NCBI RefSeq assembly: GCF_002285415.1
Contig: NZ_NSBU01000007.1
Span: forward strand, 952,201 to 1,016,200
Direction: 5' to 3'
Length of the DNA: 64,000 bases
DNA from: Actibacterium pelagium
Lineage (GTDB): Bacteria; Pseudomonadota; Alphaproteobacteria; Rhodobacterales; Rhodobacteraceae
Part shown: one piece after another, positions 32,369 to 41,596 of the stretch
How the letters are laid out: every line of letters begins with the position of its first letter
How positions within the stretch are numbered: position 1 is the first letter of the stretch
The notes under the pieces: generated by a model
What the model was told of the DNA's origin: nothing
The model's input: the letters and a program-made list of their open reading frames with translations, nothing else
Database searches by the model: none
Program-made: the position numbers and the translations under genes

Positions 32369-32512
32369 TGACCGAATTTCCGCAGTCATTTGGCGGAACC
32401 CAACGTTTTTTGGGTTTTGCCAGCAAAAGGGTTTGAGTGGTTAATCTTTCCCCTCTACATCTTTTTGGCAACTGGCCAAGATGGCCCAATGCTATGCAGT
32501 GATGAGGATCCT

Positions 32513-33127
32513 ATGAGTAAAGTGTCAATAATCGCCGCCATTACCAGTATGGCCATGCTTGCGGGCTGTACTACCGGGCAGTGGCAGACATCGTACAACG
32601 ACGTTGTGTCTTCTTCGGATTCCCGGAACTGGCGCGTGACCGAGATCGATGTGCGCGTCCCAGAGACCCTGACCGTCTCAGAAGAAAACTCCTTTGCCCC
32701 TGACGCGGATATCGTGTGGCGGGAAGAGCCGCGCGGAGATCGTTACGCCCAGGTGGATCGCATCATCACAGAGGCCGCACAACGCGGTTCTTCGGGCCTT
32801 CGGGGCAATAAACCGGTGAAACTCGTACTGGTGGTCGACACGTTCCACGCGCTTTCGGAAAAGGCGCGGACCAGGCTAAGCCGCTCTGGTGTGCACAACA
32901 TTGGCTTCACCGCGCAAGTTTTCGACGCGCGCACAGGTCAGGCGCTTACACCGGCGGACCAAGTTCAAGCGGACTTGGTGGCTTATGTTGGTGAACAGGC
33001 CAACGCAGCGGTCGCACAAGGCCAGACACAGCGTGTCCGCATTGTGCGTCACGTCGCCAATACGATCGCCGGTTGGTTAGCCGCTGGCCCCGATCCGCGC
33101 GGCGTCTTCAGCAGACGTGGCCGTTAA
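32513..33127 (+). CDS. Hypothetical lipoprotein
   Basis: A 204-residue protein with a lipoprotein signal peptide: MSKVSIIAAITSMAMLAGC, with lipobox LAGC and Cys19 as the lipidation site. The mature part is mixed alpha/beta with VKLVLVVDTFHALSEKARTRLSRSG and a C-terminal QRVRIVRHVANTIAGWLA. It resembles uncharacterised Rhodobacterales envelope lipoproteins; no enzymatic motif is seen. The ATG at 32513 starts the signal peptide. A strong terminator follows. Confidence 0.72.
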   Translation: MSKVSIIAAITSMAMLAGCTTGQWQTSYNDVVSSSDSRNWRVTEIDVRVPETLTVSEENSFAPDADIVWREEPRGDRYAQVDRIITEAAQRGSSGLRGNKPVKLVLVVDTFHALSEKARTRLSRSGVHNIGFTAQVFDARTGQALTPADQVQADLVAYVGEQANAAVAQGQTQRVRIVRHVANTIAGWLAAGPDPRGVFSRRGR

Positions 33128-33143
33128 CGCCTGAAAAATCCTG

Positions 33144-33171
33144 AAACCCCCGCCTTAACCGCGGGGGTTTT
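33144..33171 (+). terminator. Terminator after the lipoprotein gene
   Basis: A 10-bp stem (AAACCCCCGC / GCGGGGGTTT, loop 33154-33160) lies 16 bases after the stop and ends in a T run. It separates this gene from the CoA-transferase gene. Confidence 0.88.
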
Positions 33172-33256
33172 CATTTAGCCCTTCTGGCTGATCTGCGTCA
33201 TTTGACCATTTCCCGTCACGCGACATTAATTGGGTCGTGGTGCAAAGGAATCGCTG

Positions 33257-34423
33257 ATGTCAAAACCTTATGAGAACCTTGTTATTCTGGACCTGACACA
33301 TGTTCTTGCCGGGCCCTTTGCCTCGACAATGATGTCAGACCTCGGGGCCACGATCATCAAGGTCGAACGTCCCGGCATCGGAGACGACACGCGCGCCTTC
33401 CCGCCGTTTGTAGAGGGGCAAAGCGCGTATTTCGCGGGCTTGAACCACGGTAAACAGTCGATTGCTTTGGACCTGAAAAGCCCGTCGGACCGAGAGGTTT
33501 TTGAAAGGCTTTTGCAGCAGGCGGACGTTCTACTGGAAAACTTCCGCCCCGGCGTGATGGAAAAATTGGGTTATGGCTGGGACAGCCTGCACGAGAAACA
33601 CCCACGGCTGATCTATGGCGCGGTTTCAGGGTTCGGGCACACTGGCCCAGACAGCCAGAAACCGGCCTATGACATGGTGGTTCAGGGCCGAGGGGGCGTC
33701 ATGTCAATCACCGGCGAGAAGGACCGAGAGCCGGTCCGCGTCGGTGCCTCGATCGGGGACATCGTTGCGGGCCTGTACCTTGCACAAGGGGTAAGCGCTG
33801 CCTTGTATCAGCGAGAGCAGACCGGCCAAGGCCAGAAAATCGACGTTGCGATGCTGGATTGCCAACTGGCCATTCTGGAGCATGCGGTTGCGATCACCGG
33901 CGCGACGGGAACCCCGCCGGGCCGAACCGGTGCCCGCCACCCCACGATCACGCCATTCGAAACCTTTCATGCCAGCGATGGCCTGTTCGTTATCGCCGCA
34001 GGAAATGATGCGCTGTTCCAACGTCTGTGCGACGCCCTTGAGCTGCCCGACCTGCCCGCTGACCCTCAGTTCGCGACGAACGCGGCGCGCTGTGACAATG
34101 CCCGTCTCTTGAAGCGGCTGATCGAGGCTGTAACCCTGTCCCAAACCAAGGCGCACTGGATCGAGGTTCTAACAAAAGCCGGTGTGCCGACCGGCCCCAT
34201 TCAGAACGTTGCCGAAGCTTTGGAAGACCCTCAACTCTTGGCGCGCAACATGGTGGCGACGGTGCAGGCCGGCACAGATAGGCCAAGCTTTCTGGCTGCG
34301 GGCAACCCAATCAAGATGACATCGGTGCCCGATACGACCTCTCGCGATGCGGCCCCTCTGCTTGACGGAGACAGAGAGGCAATCCTTCAGTGGCTCGCAT
34401 CGAAGGAAAGCACTGGTTCCTAG
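33257..34423 (+). CDS. CaiB/BaiF family (class III) CoA-transferase
   Basis: A 388-residue protein that would move CoA between carboxylic acids. The N-terminal signature VILDLTHVLAGPFASTMMSDLGATIIKVE contains the region around the catalytic Asp of this class; LKSPSDREVFERLL, DVLLENFRPGVMEKLG and YGAVSGFGHTGP follow. The substrate cannot be inferred. The ATG at 33257 has an AAAGGA site at 33244-33249. It stands between the two corrinoid-related genes but has its own upstream terminator. Confidence 0.88.
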   Translation: MSKPYENLVILDLTHVLAGPFASTMMSDLGATIIKVERPGIGDDTRAFPPFVEGQSAYFAGLNHGKQSIALDLKSPSDREVFERLLQQADVLLENFRPGVMEKLGYGWDSLHEKHPRLIYGAVSGFGHTGPDSQKPAYDMVVQGRGGVMSITGEKDREPVRVGASIGDIVAGLYLAQGVSAALYQREQTGQGQKIDVAMLDCQLAILEHAVAITGATGTPPGRTGARHPTITPFETFHASDGLFVIAAGNDALFQRLCDALELPDLPADPQFATNAARCDNARLLKRLIEAVTLSQTKAHWIEVLTKAGVPTGPIQNVAEALEDPQLLARNMVATVQAGTDRPSFLAAGNPIKMTSVPDTTSRDAAPLLDGDREAILQWLASKESTGS

Positions 34424-34562
34424 TCCGGGCCTTGTTTGAATGACCGAACCGCCGACAAACCTGCGGTTACCCTGCGCTACTTGCTAGAAAATCATACGCG
34501 GCTCCTTTCCCTTGCCGCCGAAAGCGTTATTGTCCCTCGCAAACAATCAGCAGTGGCCCACC

Positions 34563-36596
34563 ATGACGCAAGATCCTCTGGTCATCTTCACCCCCTCAGG
34601 TAAACGCGGACGCTTTCCGATCGGCACACCTGTGCTTCAGGCGGCAAGGTCCCTTGGCGTGGATTTGGACTCTGTCTGCGGTGGGCGCGGGATCTGTTCA
34701 AAGTGCCAAGTCGAACCGTCCTTCGGAAGCTTCCCGAAACACGGGGTCGAGGTTTCCAAAGACGCGATCAGCGAAATAAACCCGGTCGAAGAACGCTATG
34801 ACCGCGTGCGCGGGTTGAAACCGGGTCGCCGTCTTGGCTGTCAGGCCACCATTCAGGCAGATATCGTCATCGATGTCCCGCCAGAAAGTCAGGTCCATAA
34901 GCAGGTCGTGCGCAAACGCGCCGAAGCGCGTGAAATCACGATGCAGCCCTCGACCAAGCTGTTCTATGTCGAAGTCGCGCAACCAGATATGCACGACCCC
35001 TCTGGCGATCTGGAACGGCTGATTGCCGCGCTGGAAGACCAATGGCAGCTGACCGGCGTAAAAACCGATCTGCACATTCTGCACGTTCTGCAAACAGCTC
35101 TGCGCAAAGGCGATTGGAAGGTCACGGTCGCGGTGCATCTGGGCGATGCCAGCCAGCCGCCGAAGATCATGGAAATCTGGCCGGGGTATTACGAAGGCAC
35201 CCTGTATGGCCTGGCGATCGACTTGGGTTCGACCACCATCGCCGCGCATCTGTGCGACCTGCAAAGCGGAGAGGTCGTCGCCTCTTCCGGGCTGATGAAC
35301 CCACAGATCCGATTTGGCGAAGATCTGATGAGCCGCGTCAGCTATGGCATGATGAACCCCGGCGGGGATCAGGAAATGACCAAGGCGGTGCGCGAGGGTA
35401 TGAACCAGTTGTTCTCTCAGATCGCCGAGGAAGCACAGATTGAACCGCACCTGATTGTCGAAGCCGTGTTGGTCTGCAATCCGGTCATGCACCACCTGTT
35501 CCTTGGCATCGATCCGTACGAATTGGGACAGGCGCCGTTTGCTTTGGCCACCTCCGACGCATTGCACCTGCGCGCTGCAGAACTGGACCTGTCTTTGCAT
35601 CCGGCTGCGCGGGTCTACATTCTGCCCTGCATCGCCGGTCATGTCGGCGCGGATGCGGCCGCAGTTGCCCTGTCCGAAGCCCCCCACAAGTCCGACGACC
35701 TGATGCTGGTCGTCGACGTCGGCACCAATGCGGAAATTCTTCTGGGGAACAAGGATCGGGTGCTGGCGTGCTCCTCTCCCACGGGGCCAGCGTTTGAGGG
35801 CGCGCAGATTTCCTCGGGGCAACGCGCAGCGCCGGGCGCGATTGAACGGGTTGAGATCGACCCGGTGACCAAGGCACCACGGTTCAAAGTCATCGGCTCG
35901 GACCTTTGGTCGGATGAAGAAGGTTTTGACGCCAGCATCGCGGTGTCCGGCATTACTGGGATCTGCGGCTCTGGCATCATCGAGCTGGTTGCTGAAATGC
36001 GCATGGCGGGCATCGTTGATGGGCCCGGCCTGATCGGCTCGCCCGAGCAAACCGGGACGGACCTGTGCTTCCTAGACGGGCGCACCTATTCCTATCTGGT
36101 CTGGGATGGCAGCGCCGATGGTGGGCCCAAGATTACGGTTACCAATCGCGACATCCGAGAAATTCAGATGGCCAAGGCCGCGCTCTACTCTGGTGCGCGC
36201 CTATTGATGGATAAGTTCGAGGTCGACAGTGTTGATAGGATCATTCTGGCGGGCGCCTTTGGGGCGCATATCAGCCCGAAACACGCGATGGTTCTGGGCA
36301 TGATCCCCGATTGCGAATTGGACAAGGTCACCTCTGCCGGGAACGCTGCGGGGACAGGTGCGCGGATCGCTCTGCTGAACACTGACGCCCGCGCCGAGAT
36401 CGAAGCGACCGTGCGCAAGATCGAAAAGATTGAAACCGCGATCGAGCCGCGCTTCCAAGAGCACTTCGTAAATGCCTCGAACATTCCGAACTCGGCAGAG
36501 CCTTTCCCGATCCTCGGCCGCGTTGTTGAGCTGCCGAACGTGACCTTTAACGCCGGGGGCGAGGCAAGCGGTCGCCGGCGCCGACGCTCGCGTTAA
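34563..36596 (+). CDS. RamA-like ASKHA protein with N-terminal [2Fe-2S] ferredoxin domain
   Basis: A 677-residue protein. Residues 1-90 form a plant-type ferredoxin domain with the cluster motif CGGRGICSKC and a later Cys in GCQATI. A linker follows, then an ATPase domain of the DUF4445/RACo type (LYGLAIDLGSTTIAAHLCDL, LMLVVDVGTNAEILLG, GICGSGIIELVAEM). Proteins of this architecture reductively reactivate oxidised corrinoid proteins using ATP. The likely client is the corrinoid partner of the methyltransferase encoded 2 kb upstream. The C-terminus ends in an arginine-rich tail (SGRRRRRSR). The start at 34563 avoids a non-conserved upstream stretch. Confidence 0.88.
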   Translation: MTQDPLVIFTPSGKRGRFPIGTPVLQAARSLGVDLDSVCGGRGICSKCQVEPSFGSFPKHGVEVSKDAISEINPVEERYDRVRGLKPGRRLGCQATIQADIVIDVPPESQVHKQVVRKRAEAREITMQPSTKLFYVEVAQPDMHDPSGDLERLIAALEDQWQLTGVKTDLHILHVLQTALRKGDWKVTVAVHLGDASQPPKIMEIWPGYYEGTLYGLAIDLGSTTIAAHLCDLQSGEVVASSGLMNPQIRFGEDLMSRVSYGMMNPGGDQEMTKAVREGMNQLFSQIAEEAQIEPHLIVEAVLVCNPVMHHLFLGIDPYELGQAPFALATSDALHLRAAELDLSLHPAARVYILPCIAGHVGADAAAVALSEAPHKSDDLMLVVDVGTNAEILLGNKDRVLACSSPTGPAFEGAQISSGQRAAPGAIERVEIDPVTKAPRFKVIGSDLWSDEEGFDASIAVSGITGICGSGIIELVAEMRMAGIVDGPGLIGSPEQTGTDLCFLDGRTYSYLVWDGSADGGPKITVTNRDIREIQMAKAALYSGARLLMDKFEVDSVDRIILAGAFGAHISPKHAMVLGMIPDCELDKVTSAGNAAGTGARIALLNTDARAEIEATVRKIEKIETAIEPRFQEHFVNASNIPNSAEPFPILGRVVELPNVTFNAGGEASGRRRRRSR

Positions 36597-37807
36597 TTCA
36601 GGCCAAGCGCCTGGGCGGTGTTTTCGATCATCTGGGCTTGCTGTGACTCGTTGGGAAACACGGCCCGCGCCCGGCGCAGGGCGTCACCTGCGGCCTCGCG
36701 GTCACCAAGAACTGCATAAGATCGGATCAGCCGAACCCAGCCTTCCGGGTCATTCGGGCTGTCTGTCAGACGTTCCGCGAGACCTTCAACCATACCCATG
36801 ATCATTGCCTGCCGGTCAGATGCACTCATCTCCTGGGCGGCAGCAACCTCTTCCGAGGTCGGGTTACGCAAAGTCGACTGGGGCGGTAAAAGGTTTTCAT
36901 CTGTCATCCCGCCCTGCCCCTTGGCGGTCAATCGGTCCCTTAAGTCCGAGGCCCACGGCGCGTCAGGCGGTGTGTTGCGCAATGCGCGTGCCCACAGCGC
37001 GACCGCCCCGTCGATGTTCCCGGCCTGCTCCAGCGCGATACCCTTGTAGTAACCAGCAAGCGGATTGTCGGGGTTGGCGGCAAGGCTTGCGTCAAAGGCC
37101 GCGATCGCCGTGTCATCAATCTCACCCGACTTGCTTTGAACCAGAGCCTCACCATAGGCCGCCTGAAGGTCAGCATTCTGCGGGGCAAGTGCCGTCGCGC
37201 GGCCATAGGCGGACACCGCCTGATCAAAGTTGCCCATACGCAAATGAGACCAGCCCAACATCTGCCAGCCCGCTACATCGCCGGGATTTTCCTCTAACCG
37301 CGCGGCAAGCCGGTCAATCAGGGTGTTCACATCCGCCAAGGGCTGCTCTGACGGCGCCGACGGCAAGGTCGGCGACGAAACAGGCGCCTGCGCCATCCGG
37401 TCAATCGGTGACAGCGCCTGCGGGGCTTCGGCAACCCGTGTCGCCGAGGAGGTGCGCGGTTCGCCGATGACCGAATACAGGACCACGCTGCCAATAACGA
37501 TCCAGCCACCAGCCAGTGCCACTGCAATCAGGCGGGTGCGGTCGCGGCTTGGGTTTACGTGTTCAACACCTTCTGACTTGGCAGCAGCCAAAGCTCGGCG
37601 CTCGATCTCTCGTCTGGTTTCTTCGGCTGCGTCGCTGCTGATGCCGCCCCGCGTCTCTTCCTCGGCCAGCTCTTTCAGTTGCGATTTAAAATGCGCCATC
37701 TCTTTGCCCGCACCGAAATCCTCGCTCTTGAAACGACGCAGAAGACTGGGCAGCAAAAGGCCCACGGCAAGCCCCAGCAATAGGGTGAATACAGCCCAAA
37801 GGGTCAT
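36593..37807 (-). CDS. ccmI: Cytochrome c biogenesis protein CcmI
   Basis: A 404-residue apocytochrome c chaperone: two N-terminal transmembrane helices (about residues 2-22 and 93-113) with a cytoplasmic loop rich in Glu/Arg between them, then periplasmic TPR repeats (AGWQMLGWSHLRMGNFDQAVSAYGRATALAPQ and later units). It delivers apocytochrome to the CcmFH haem lyase. It overlaps ccmH by 4 bases and is convergent with the RamA-like gene, stops overlapping. Confidence 0.92.
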   Translation of the reverse strand: MTLWAVFTLLLGLAVGLLLPSLLRRFKSEDFGAGKEMAHFKSQLKELAEEETRGGISSDAAEETRREIERRALAAAKSEGVEHVNPSRDRTRLIAVALAGGWIVIGSVVLYSVIGEPRTSSATRVAEAPQALSPIDRMAQAPVSSPTLPSAPSEQPLADVNTLIDRLAARLEENPGDVAGWQMLGWSHLRMGNFDQAVSAYGRATALAPQNADLQAAYGEALVQSKSGEIDDTAIAAFDASLAANPDNPLAGYYKGIALEQAGNIDGAVALWARALRNTPPDAPWASDLRDRLTAKGQGGMTDENLLPPQSTLRNPTSEEVAAAQEMSASDRQAMIMGMVEGLAERLTDSPNDPEGWVRLIRSYAVLGDREAAGDALRRARAVFPNESQQAQMIENTAQALGLN

Positions 37808-38274
37808 AAGGTCTCCTCATCATTCAACAGCGACCGGACCAAGGCGCGGTCCTCGTCAGAAAGCTCTTCCACCAGGTCTGTTGTAGCGCGCGCCTTACGG
37901 AAGATGCGGGAAAAGCCAAACAAAGCAGCTAGGAAAAACAAAAGCGGCCCGACCCACAAAAGGTAAGTCGTCGGGTTCACGGGCGGGTCTAGAAGTACAT
38001 AGGCGCCATATCGGTCGACCAGATAATCAAATGCCTCTTGGTCCGTATCCCCCGCGACCAACCGTTCGCGCAACACAATCCGCATGTCCCGCGCGATCCC
38101 GGCGTTGGAATCGTCGATGCTTTGATTGCGGCAGACCACGCAGCGTAGGTCTTTGCTGAGGTCCCTAGCCCGCGTTTCCAAAACGGGATCAGCAAGCACT
38201 TCGTCGGGGTTTACGGCCATGGCTGGCATCGCGCAGACCAGCGTGATCAACCAGACGGCAATCAACCGGATCAT
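37804..38274 (-). CDS. ccmH: Cytochrome c maturation protein CcmH (CcmL/CycL type)
   Basis: The 156-residue thiol-oxidoreductase component of the haem lyase has a signal peptide ending at AMAV, the LRCVVCRNQSI motif with the redox CXXC, and a C-terminal membrane helix (about residues 103-123). The ATG at 38274 overlaps the ccmF stop (ATGA). The CcmI functions are encoded separately downstream, as in other alphaproteobacteria. Confidence 0.94.
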   Translation of the reverse strand: MIRLIAVWLITLVCAMPAMAVNPDEVLADPVLETRARDLSKDLRCVVCRNQSIDDSNAGIARDMRIVLRERLVAGDTDQEAFDYLVDRYGAYVLLDPPVNPTTYLLWVGPLLFFLAALFGFSRIFRKARATTDLVEELSDEDRALVRSLLNDEETL

Positions 38275-40244
38275 GCTTTGACCCCCCGCCCCGTTCGAAC
38301 ACGACCGCTGGTCACCCCAAGGCGCAACCGGCGATCTGCAAGGGAAACGACCCCCCCTAGCGACATCAGCAACGGGCCAAACCAGATCAGCAAGACCAGA
38401 GGGTGATAATAGACACGAATGACCCACTGCCCACCATCCGCAGGCCCGCCAAGCGAGGCATAGAGATTGGTCAGGAAGCGCGGAGAGATCGCAGCTTCGG
38501 TCGTGACGTTACTGCTGTTGGGATAGAACCGGCGTTCTGCACGCATGTTGGAGATCAACTTGTCGCCATTGGTGACGCTGATGAAAGCTTGCTGCGCCTC
38601 ATAGTTAGGTCCCCGGTCGATGGTGACATTGTCCAAGGTGAACGTGTAGCTGCCCGCATCAACCGCCCCACCAATGGGAAGTGATACGATCTGCTCTTCC
38701 TGCCAAGCGCTTACGGCCGTGATCCCGGCGACCAGCAACCCAAGCCCGGCATGCGCCATAACCATCCCATAAACCGCGGGTGGCGTGTTCCGAGCCAGCT
38801 GCCAGGCTCGTGGCAAACCTTTGTTCAGTTGGAAGCGCGCCAGCAGTACCGCAATGGCGCCCAGTACCAACCAGGCCGCCAGCCCAAGCGCCAGCACCGG
38901 CCACACATTGCTAAACCCGAACACGGCGACACCCAGAACAATCAGCGCGGCAACCCCAACGGCGACCCATTGCAGGCGTTTTAGCGCGTCTGGCAGACGA
39001 TCACGCTTCCATCGCAGGAAGGCTCCGACGCTGAGCGCCAGCATCAATGGCACCATGATCGGAATGAAGCTGCGGTTGAAATACGGCGGTCCGACAGAGA
39101 TTTTCTCGGGCGTCACAAGCTCGACCAGAAGCGGATAGAACGTACCCAAAAGGACTGTCCCTGTCGCGACCAACAGCAGGATATTGTTCAGCACAAGCCC
39201 GCCCTCGCGGCTGACGATGCGAAATGCACTTGTCTGAGAAAAGCCCGAAGCGCGGGCTGCAAACAGTGTCAGTGCCCCGCCCGTGAAGAGTGCAAGTATA
39301 CCTAAAATCCATAGCCCACGCGCGGGATCAGAGGCAAAGGCGTGTACACTGGTGATGATGCCCGAGCGCACAACGAATGTACCCAGCAACGACAGTGAAA
39401 ATGTCAAGATCGCCAGCAACAATGTCCAGACAACCAGCGTCTGGCGCCGCTCTACCACGATCACCGAATGCAACAGGGCGGTACCAACCAGCCAGGGCAT
39501 GAAACTGGCGTTTTCGACAGGATCCCAGAACCACCAACCGCCCCAACCAAGCTCGTAATAGGCCCAATAGCTGCCAAGCGTGATGCCAATCGTCAGAAAC
39601 ACCCACGAAGACAGCACCCACGGACGGACCTGACGGGCCCACAGCGCGTCAACGCGCCCCTCAATCAGCGCGGCAACCGAGAAAGAGAAGACAATCGAGA
39701 ACCCAACATAGCCCAGATAAAGGAACGGTGGGTGCAGGACGAGACCGATGTCTTGCAGCAAGGGATTTAGTTCTCTACCGACAAGCGGTGCTGGCGTCAG
39801 TCTTTCGAACGGGTTCGATGTGAAGATAACCAACGACAGGAAAGCCACCGCGATCATCCCCTGCACCGCCAGAATGCGGGCCTTTTGCAGGATGGTCACA
39901 GACCGAGACAGCGCCAATGCCGCACCGAAGATCGCAAGGATCAGGCACCACAACAGCAACGATCCTTCGTGATTGCCCCATGTCGCTGAGAAACGGAAAT
40001 GCGTCGGCATATCTGGGTTTGAGTGGCTGGCCACCAACAGGACAGAGAAATCGGATAGAACAAAAGCCCGCGCTAGAATGGCGAAGGACACCCCTACAAA
40101 CAGCAACTGCACAAGCGCCGAGGCGCCTGCGAAGGCCAGCAGGTTGGCATCCCGTCGCCAGACACCGATCAAGGGTACAACCGCTTGCAGTACTGCAACC
40201 GTGGCCGCAAGGATCAGAGCGTAGTGACCAATCTCAGGGAACAT
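38271..40244 (-). CDS. ccmF: Haem lyase subunit CcmF
   Basis: A 657-residue polytopic membrane protein that attaches haem to apocytochrome c. It contains the tryptophan-rich WWD motif WGGWWFWDPVENASFMPWL and family segments FRFSATWGNHEGSLLLW and LLQDIGLVLHPPFLYLGYVGF. The ATG at 40244 has a GGAG site 8 bases upstream and gives the usual N-terminus (MFPEIGHYALILA). ccmE is not adjacent; instead the YceI-OmpA gene lies 54 bases upstream in the same direction. Confidence 0.95.
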   Translation of the reverse strand: MFPEIGHYALILAATVAVLQAVVPLIGVWRRDANLLAFAGASALVQLLFVGVSFAILARAFVLSDFSVLLVASHSNPDMPTHFRFSATWGNHEGSLLLWCLILAIFGAALALSRSVTILQKARILAVQGMIAVAFLSLVIFTSNPFERLTPAPLVGRELNPLLQDIGLVLHPPFLYLGYVGFSIVFSFSVAALIEGRVDALWARQVRPWVLSSWVFLTIGITLGSYWAYYELGWGGWWFWDPVENASFMPWLVGTALLHSVIVVERRQTLVVWTLLLAILTFSLSLLGTFVVRSGIITSVHAFASDPARGLWILGILALFTGGALTLFAARASGFSQTSAFRIVSREGGLVLNNILLLVATGTVLLGTFYPLLVELVTPEKISVGPPYFNRSFIPIMVPLMLALSVGAFLRWKRDRLPDALKRLQWVAVGVAALIVLGVAVFGFSNVWPVLALGLAAWLVLGAIAVLLARFQLNKGLPRAWQLARNTPPAVYGMVMAHAGLGLLVAGITAVSAWQEEQIVSLPIGGAVDAGSYTFTLDNVTIDRGPNYEAQQAFISVTNGDKLISNMRAERRFYPNSSNVTTEAAISPRFLTNLYASLGGPADGGQWVIRVYYHPLVLLIWFGPLLMSLGGVVSLADRRLRLGVTSGRVRTGRGVKA

Positions 40245-40298
40245 CGCGGTACTCCGGTGATCGGGCAAATCAAGCGCCTGCCCGTGAAAGCTGAGGGA

Positions 40299-41399
40299 TC
40301 AGCGGAACTGCGAGAACTCAATCCGACGATTACGGCCTTTGTTGAACGGGCTGTCGTTCGGCACCATCGGGCGGTCTTCACCAAAGCCTGCTGAATACAG
40401 ACGCAGCGGATCGATGCCCTCGCGGATCAGGTACTGCACCACGGATTGAGCCCGTTGCTCTGACAGGCGCTGGTTATAGTTTGGCGTTCCATCGCTGTCG
40501 GTATGGCCAGAAATAAGCACCCGCAGGCGCGGACAACGTTTGATGATGTCGGTGATTTCGGACAAGACAAACCGGCTGTCAGGTTGCAGCCGTGCGCTGC
40601 CTGACGAGAAATAGATATTCCCTGTCTCTGAAAGAATCTCGAACCGGCCAGTGCACTCCTCGTAAGAAAACTCGCCTTGGGTTTCCAGAGCCACTGGCTG
40701 AACTGGTTGTGCGGGCTGTGCCGGTGCAGCTGTAACCACCTGCGTTCCAAACCCGCCAGCGCGGCGGTTGAAGGCCAATTGGAAAATGACATCCATCTCT
40801 GGCACAATCTGGAAACCACCTGCCGTCTGCGCGATTTTGGTCAGATTATTCTGCAGACCGAACTCGGCCACCCTGAACCGGAACGGACGGGCCGAGTTCA
40901 CGACTATCCGGTCATTCCCCTCGGCCGTGACCGTAATATCAGTGCTGACCTGACGCGCCTCACCGTGAATTTCAAAGTTGAAGGGCATCGTCATCAGAGA
41001 GCTACCAGAGGACTGCACACCGCTGGCCATTTCAGGCGTCAGCTTGGTTGTCACGATCGCCTCTGGAAATTTGAAAGTCTCAAAGAACAAGAAGCGCATC
41101 CGGACGTTGCGCAGGTCGTTGTTGGTATCGACGGATTCCAGCTTGACCACAATTTTCACATCGCCAGTCGGCTCGATCACGCTTGAGAACGTGGCAAAGG
41201 AGTGGGTCTCGACCACCTCTTTGCCATCTACATTCTTTGTCGAGATGAAGCGGATGTAGGATCCCGCTGGATCTAAATCCCATCCCGGAGCAAAGGGGTT
41301 GTCTTGCGCCATGGCAGCGGTCATTGCCGCGACCAGAAATACCGGAACAAGCAAAATTCGAACGAGAAGTCTTCCGAACTGGGCGATTGAAATAGTCAT
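40299..41399 (-). CDS. YceI-like domain fused to OmpA C-terminal domain
   Basis: A 366-residue secreted protein. The signal peptide (residues 1-31, ending AAMA) is followed by a YceI-type lipocalin-like domain (about 35-205; GWDLDPAGSYIRFISTKN, THSFATFSSVIEPTGDVKIVVKLESVDT, MPFNFEIHGEARQVSTDITV). A Pro/Ala/Gln linker (about 225-240) leads to an OmpA peptidoglycan-binding domain (about 255-366; LISGHTDSDGTPNYNQRLSEQ). YceI domains bind isoprenoid or quinone-like lipids; OmpA domains anchor to peptidoglycan. It is divergent from the caspase-like gene and upstream of ccmF in the same direction, so it may serve cytochrome-based electron transfer. Two in-frame Met residues near the start make no difference to the signal peptide. 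Confidence 0.85.
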   Translation of the reverse strand: MTISIAQFGRLLVRILLVPVFLVAAMTAAMAQDNPFAPGWDLDPAGSYIRFISTKNVDGKEVVETHSFATFSSVIEPTGDVKIVVKLESVDTNNDLRNVRMRFLFFETFKFPEAIVTTKLTPEMASGVQSSGSSLMTMPFNFEIHGEARQVSTDITVTAEGNDRIVVNSARPFRFRVAEFGLQNNLTKIAQTAGGFQIVPEMDVIFQLAFNRRAGGFGTQVVTAAPAQPAQPVQPVALETQGEFSYEECTGRFEILSETGNIYFSSGSARLQPDSRFVLSEITDIIKRCPRLRVLISGHTDSDGTPNYNQRLSEQRAQSVVQYLIREGIDPLRLYSAGFGEDRPMVPNDSPFNKGRNRRIEFSQFR

Positions 41400-41431
41400 C
41401 TTCCACCTCTGAATTCTAAATATAATTCATA

Positions 41432-41469
41432 GTACCAAATGTTTATTTCATTGGTAGCAAATGTTTATT
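41432..41469. promoter_or_regulatory. Paired 16-bp direct repeats in a divergent promoter
   Basis: GTACCAAATGTTTATT at 41432-41447 and GTAGCAAATGTTTATT at 41454-41469 differ by one base and are spaced 22 bases start to start, about two helical turns. They lie between the YceI-OmpA gene (starts 41399, minus) and the caspase-like gene (starts 41597, plus). This is the layout of a tandem transcription-factor site. Confidence 0.6.
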
Positions 41470-41596
41470 GAGCCACCCAAGTCATAAGACCGCCAAGAGA
41501 CGCCTTTACGACTCTCTGGCCGAAACATTAGATTTATGTATAGTATATTACTGGTCTGGCCTCGCGGATGAACCGACCGATTTTGGAGAGAAGACA

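Noticed and set aside
34698..36050. Long open frame antisense to the RamA-like gene (450 codons)
   Set aside because: Same GC-bias artefact; the sense strand encodes clear ferredoxin and ATPase motifs.
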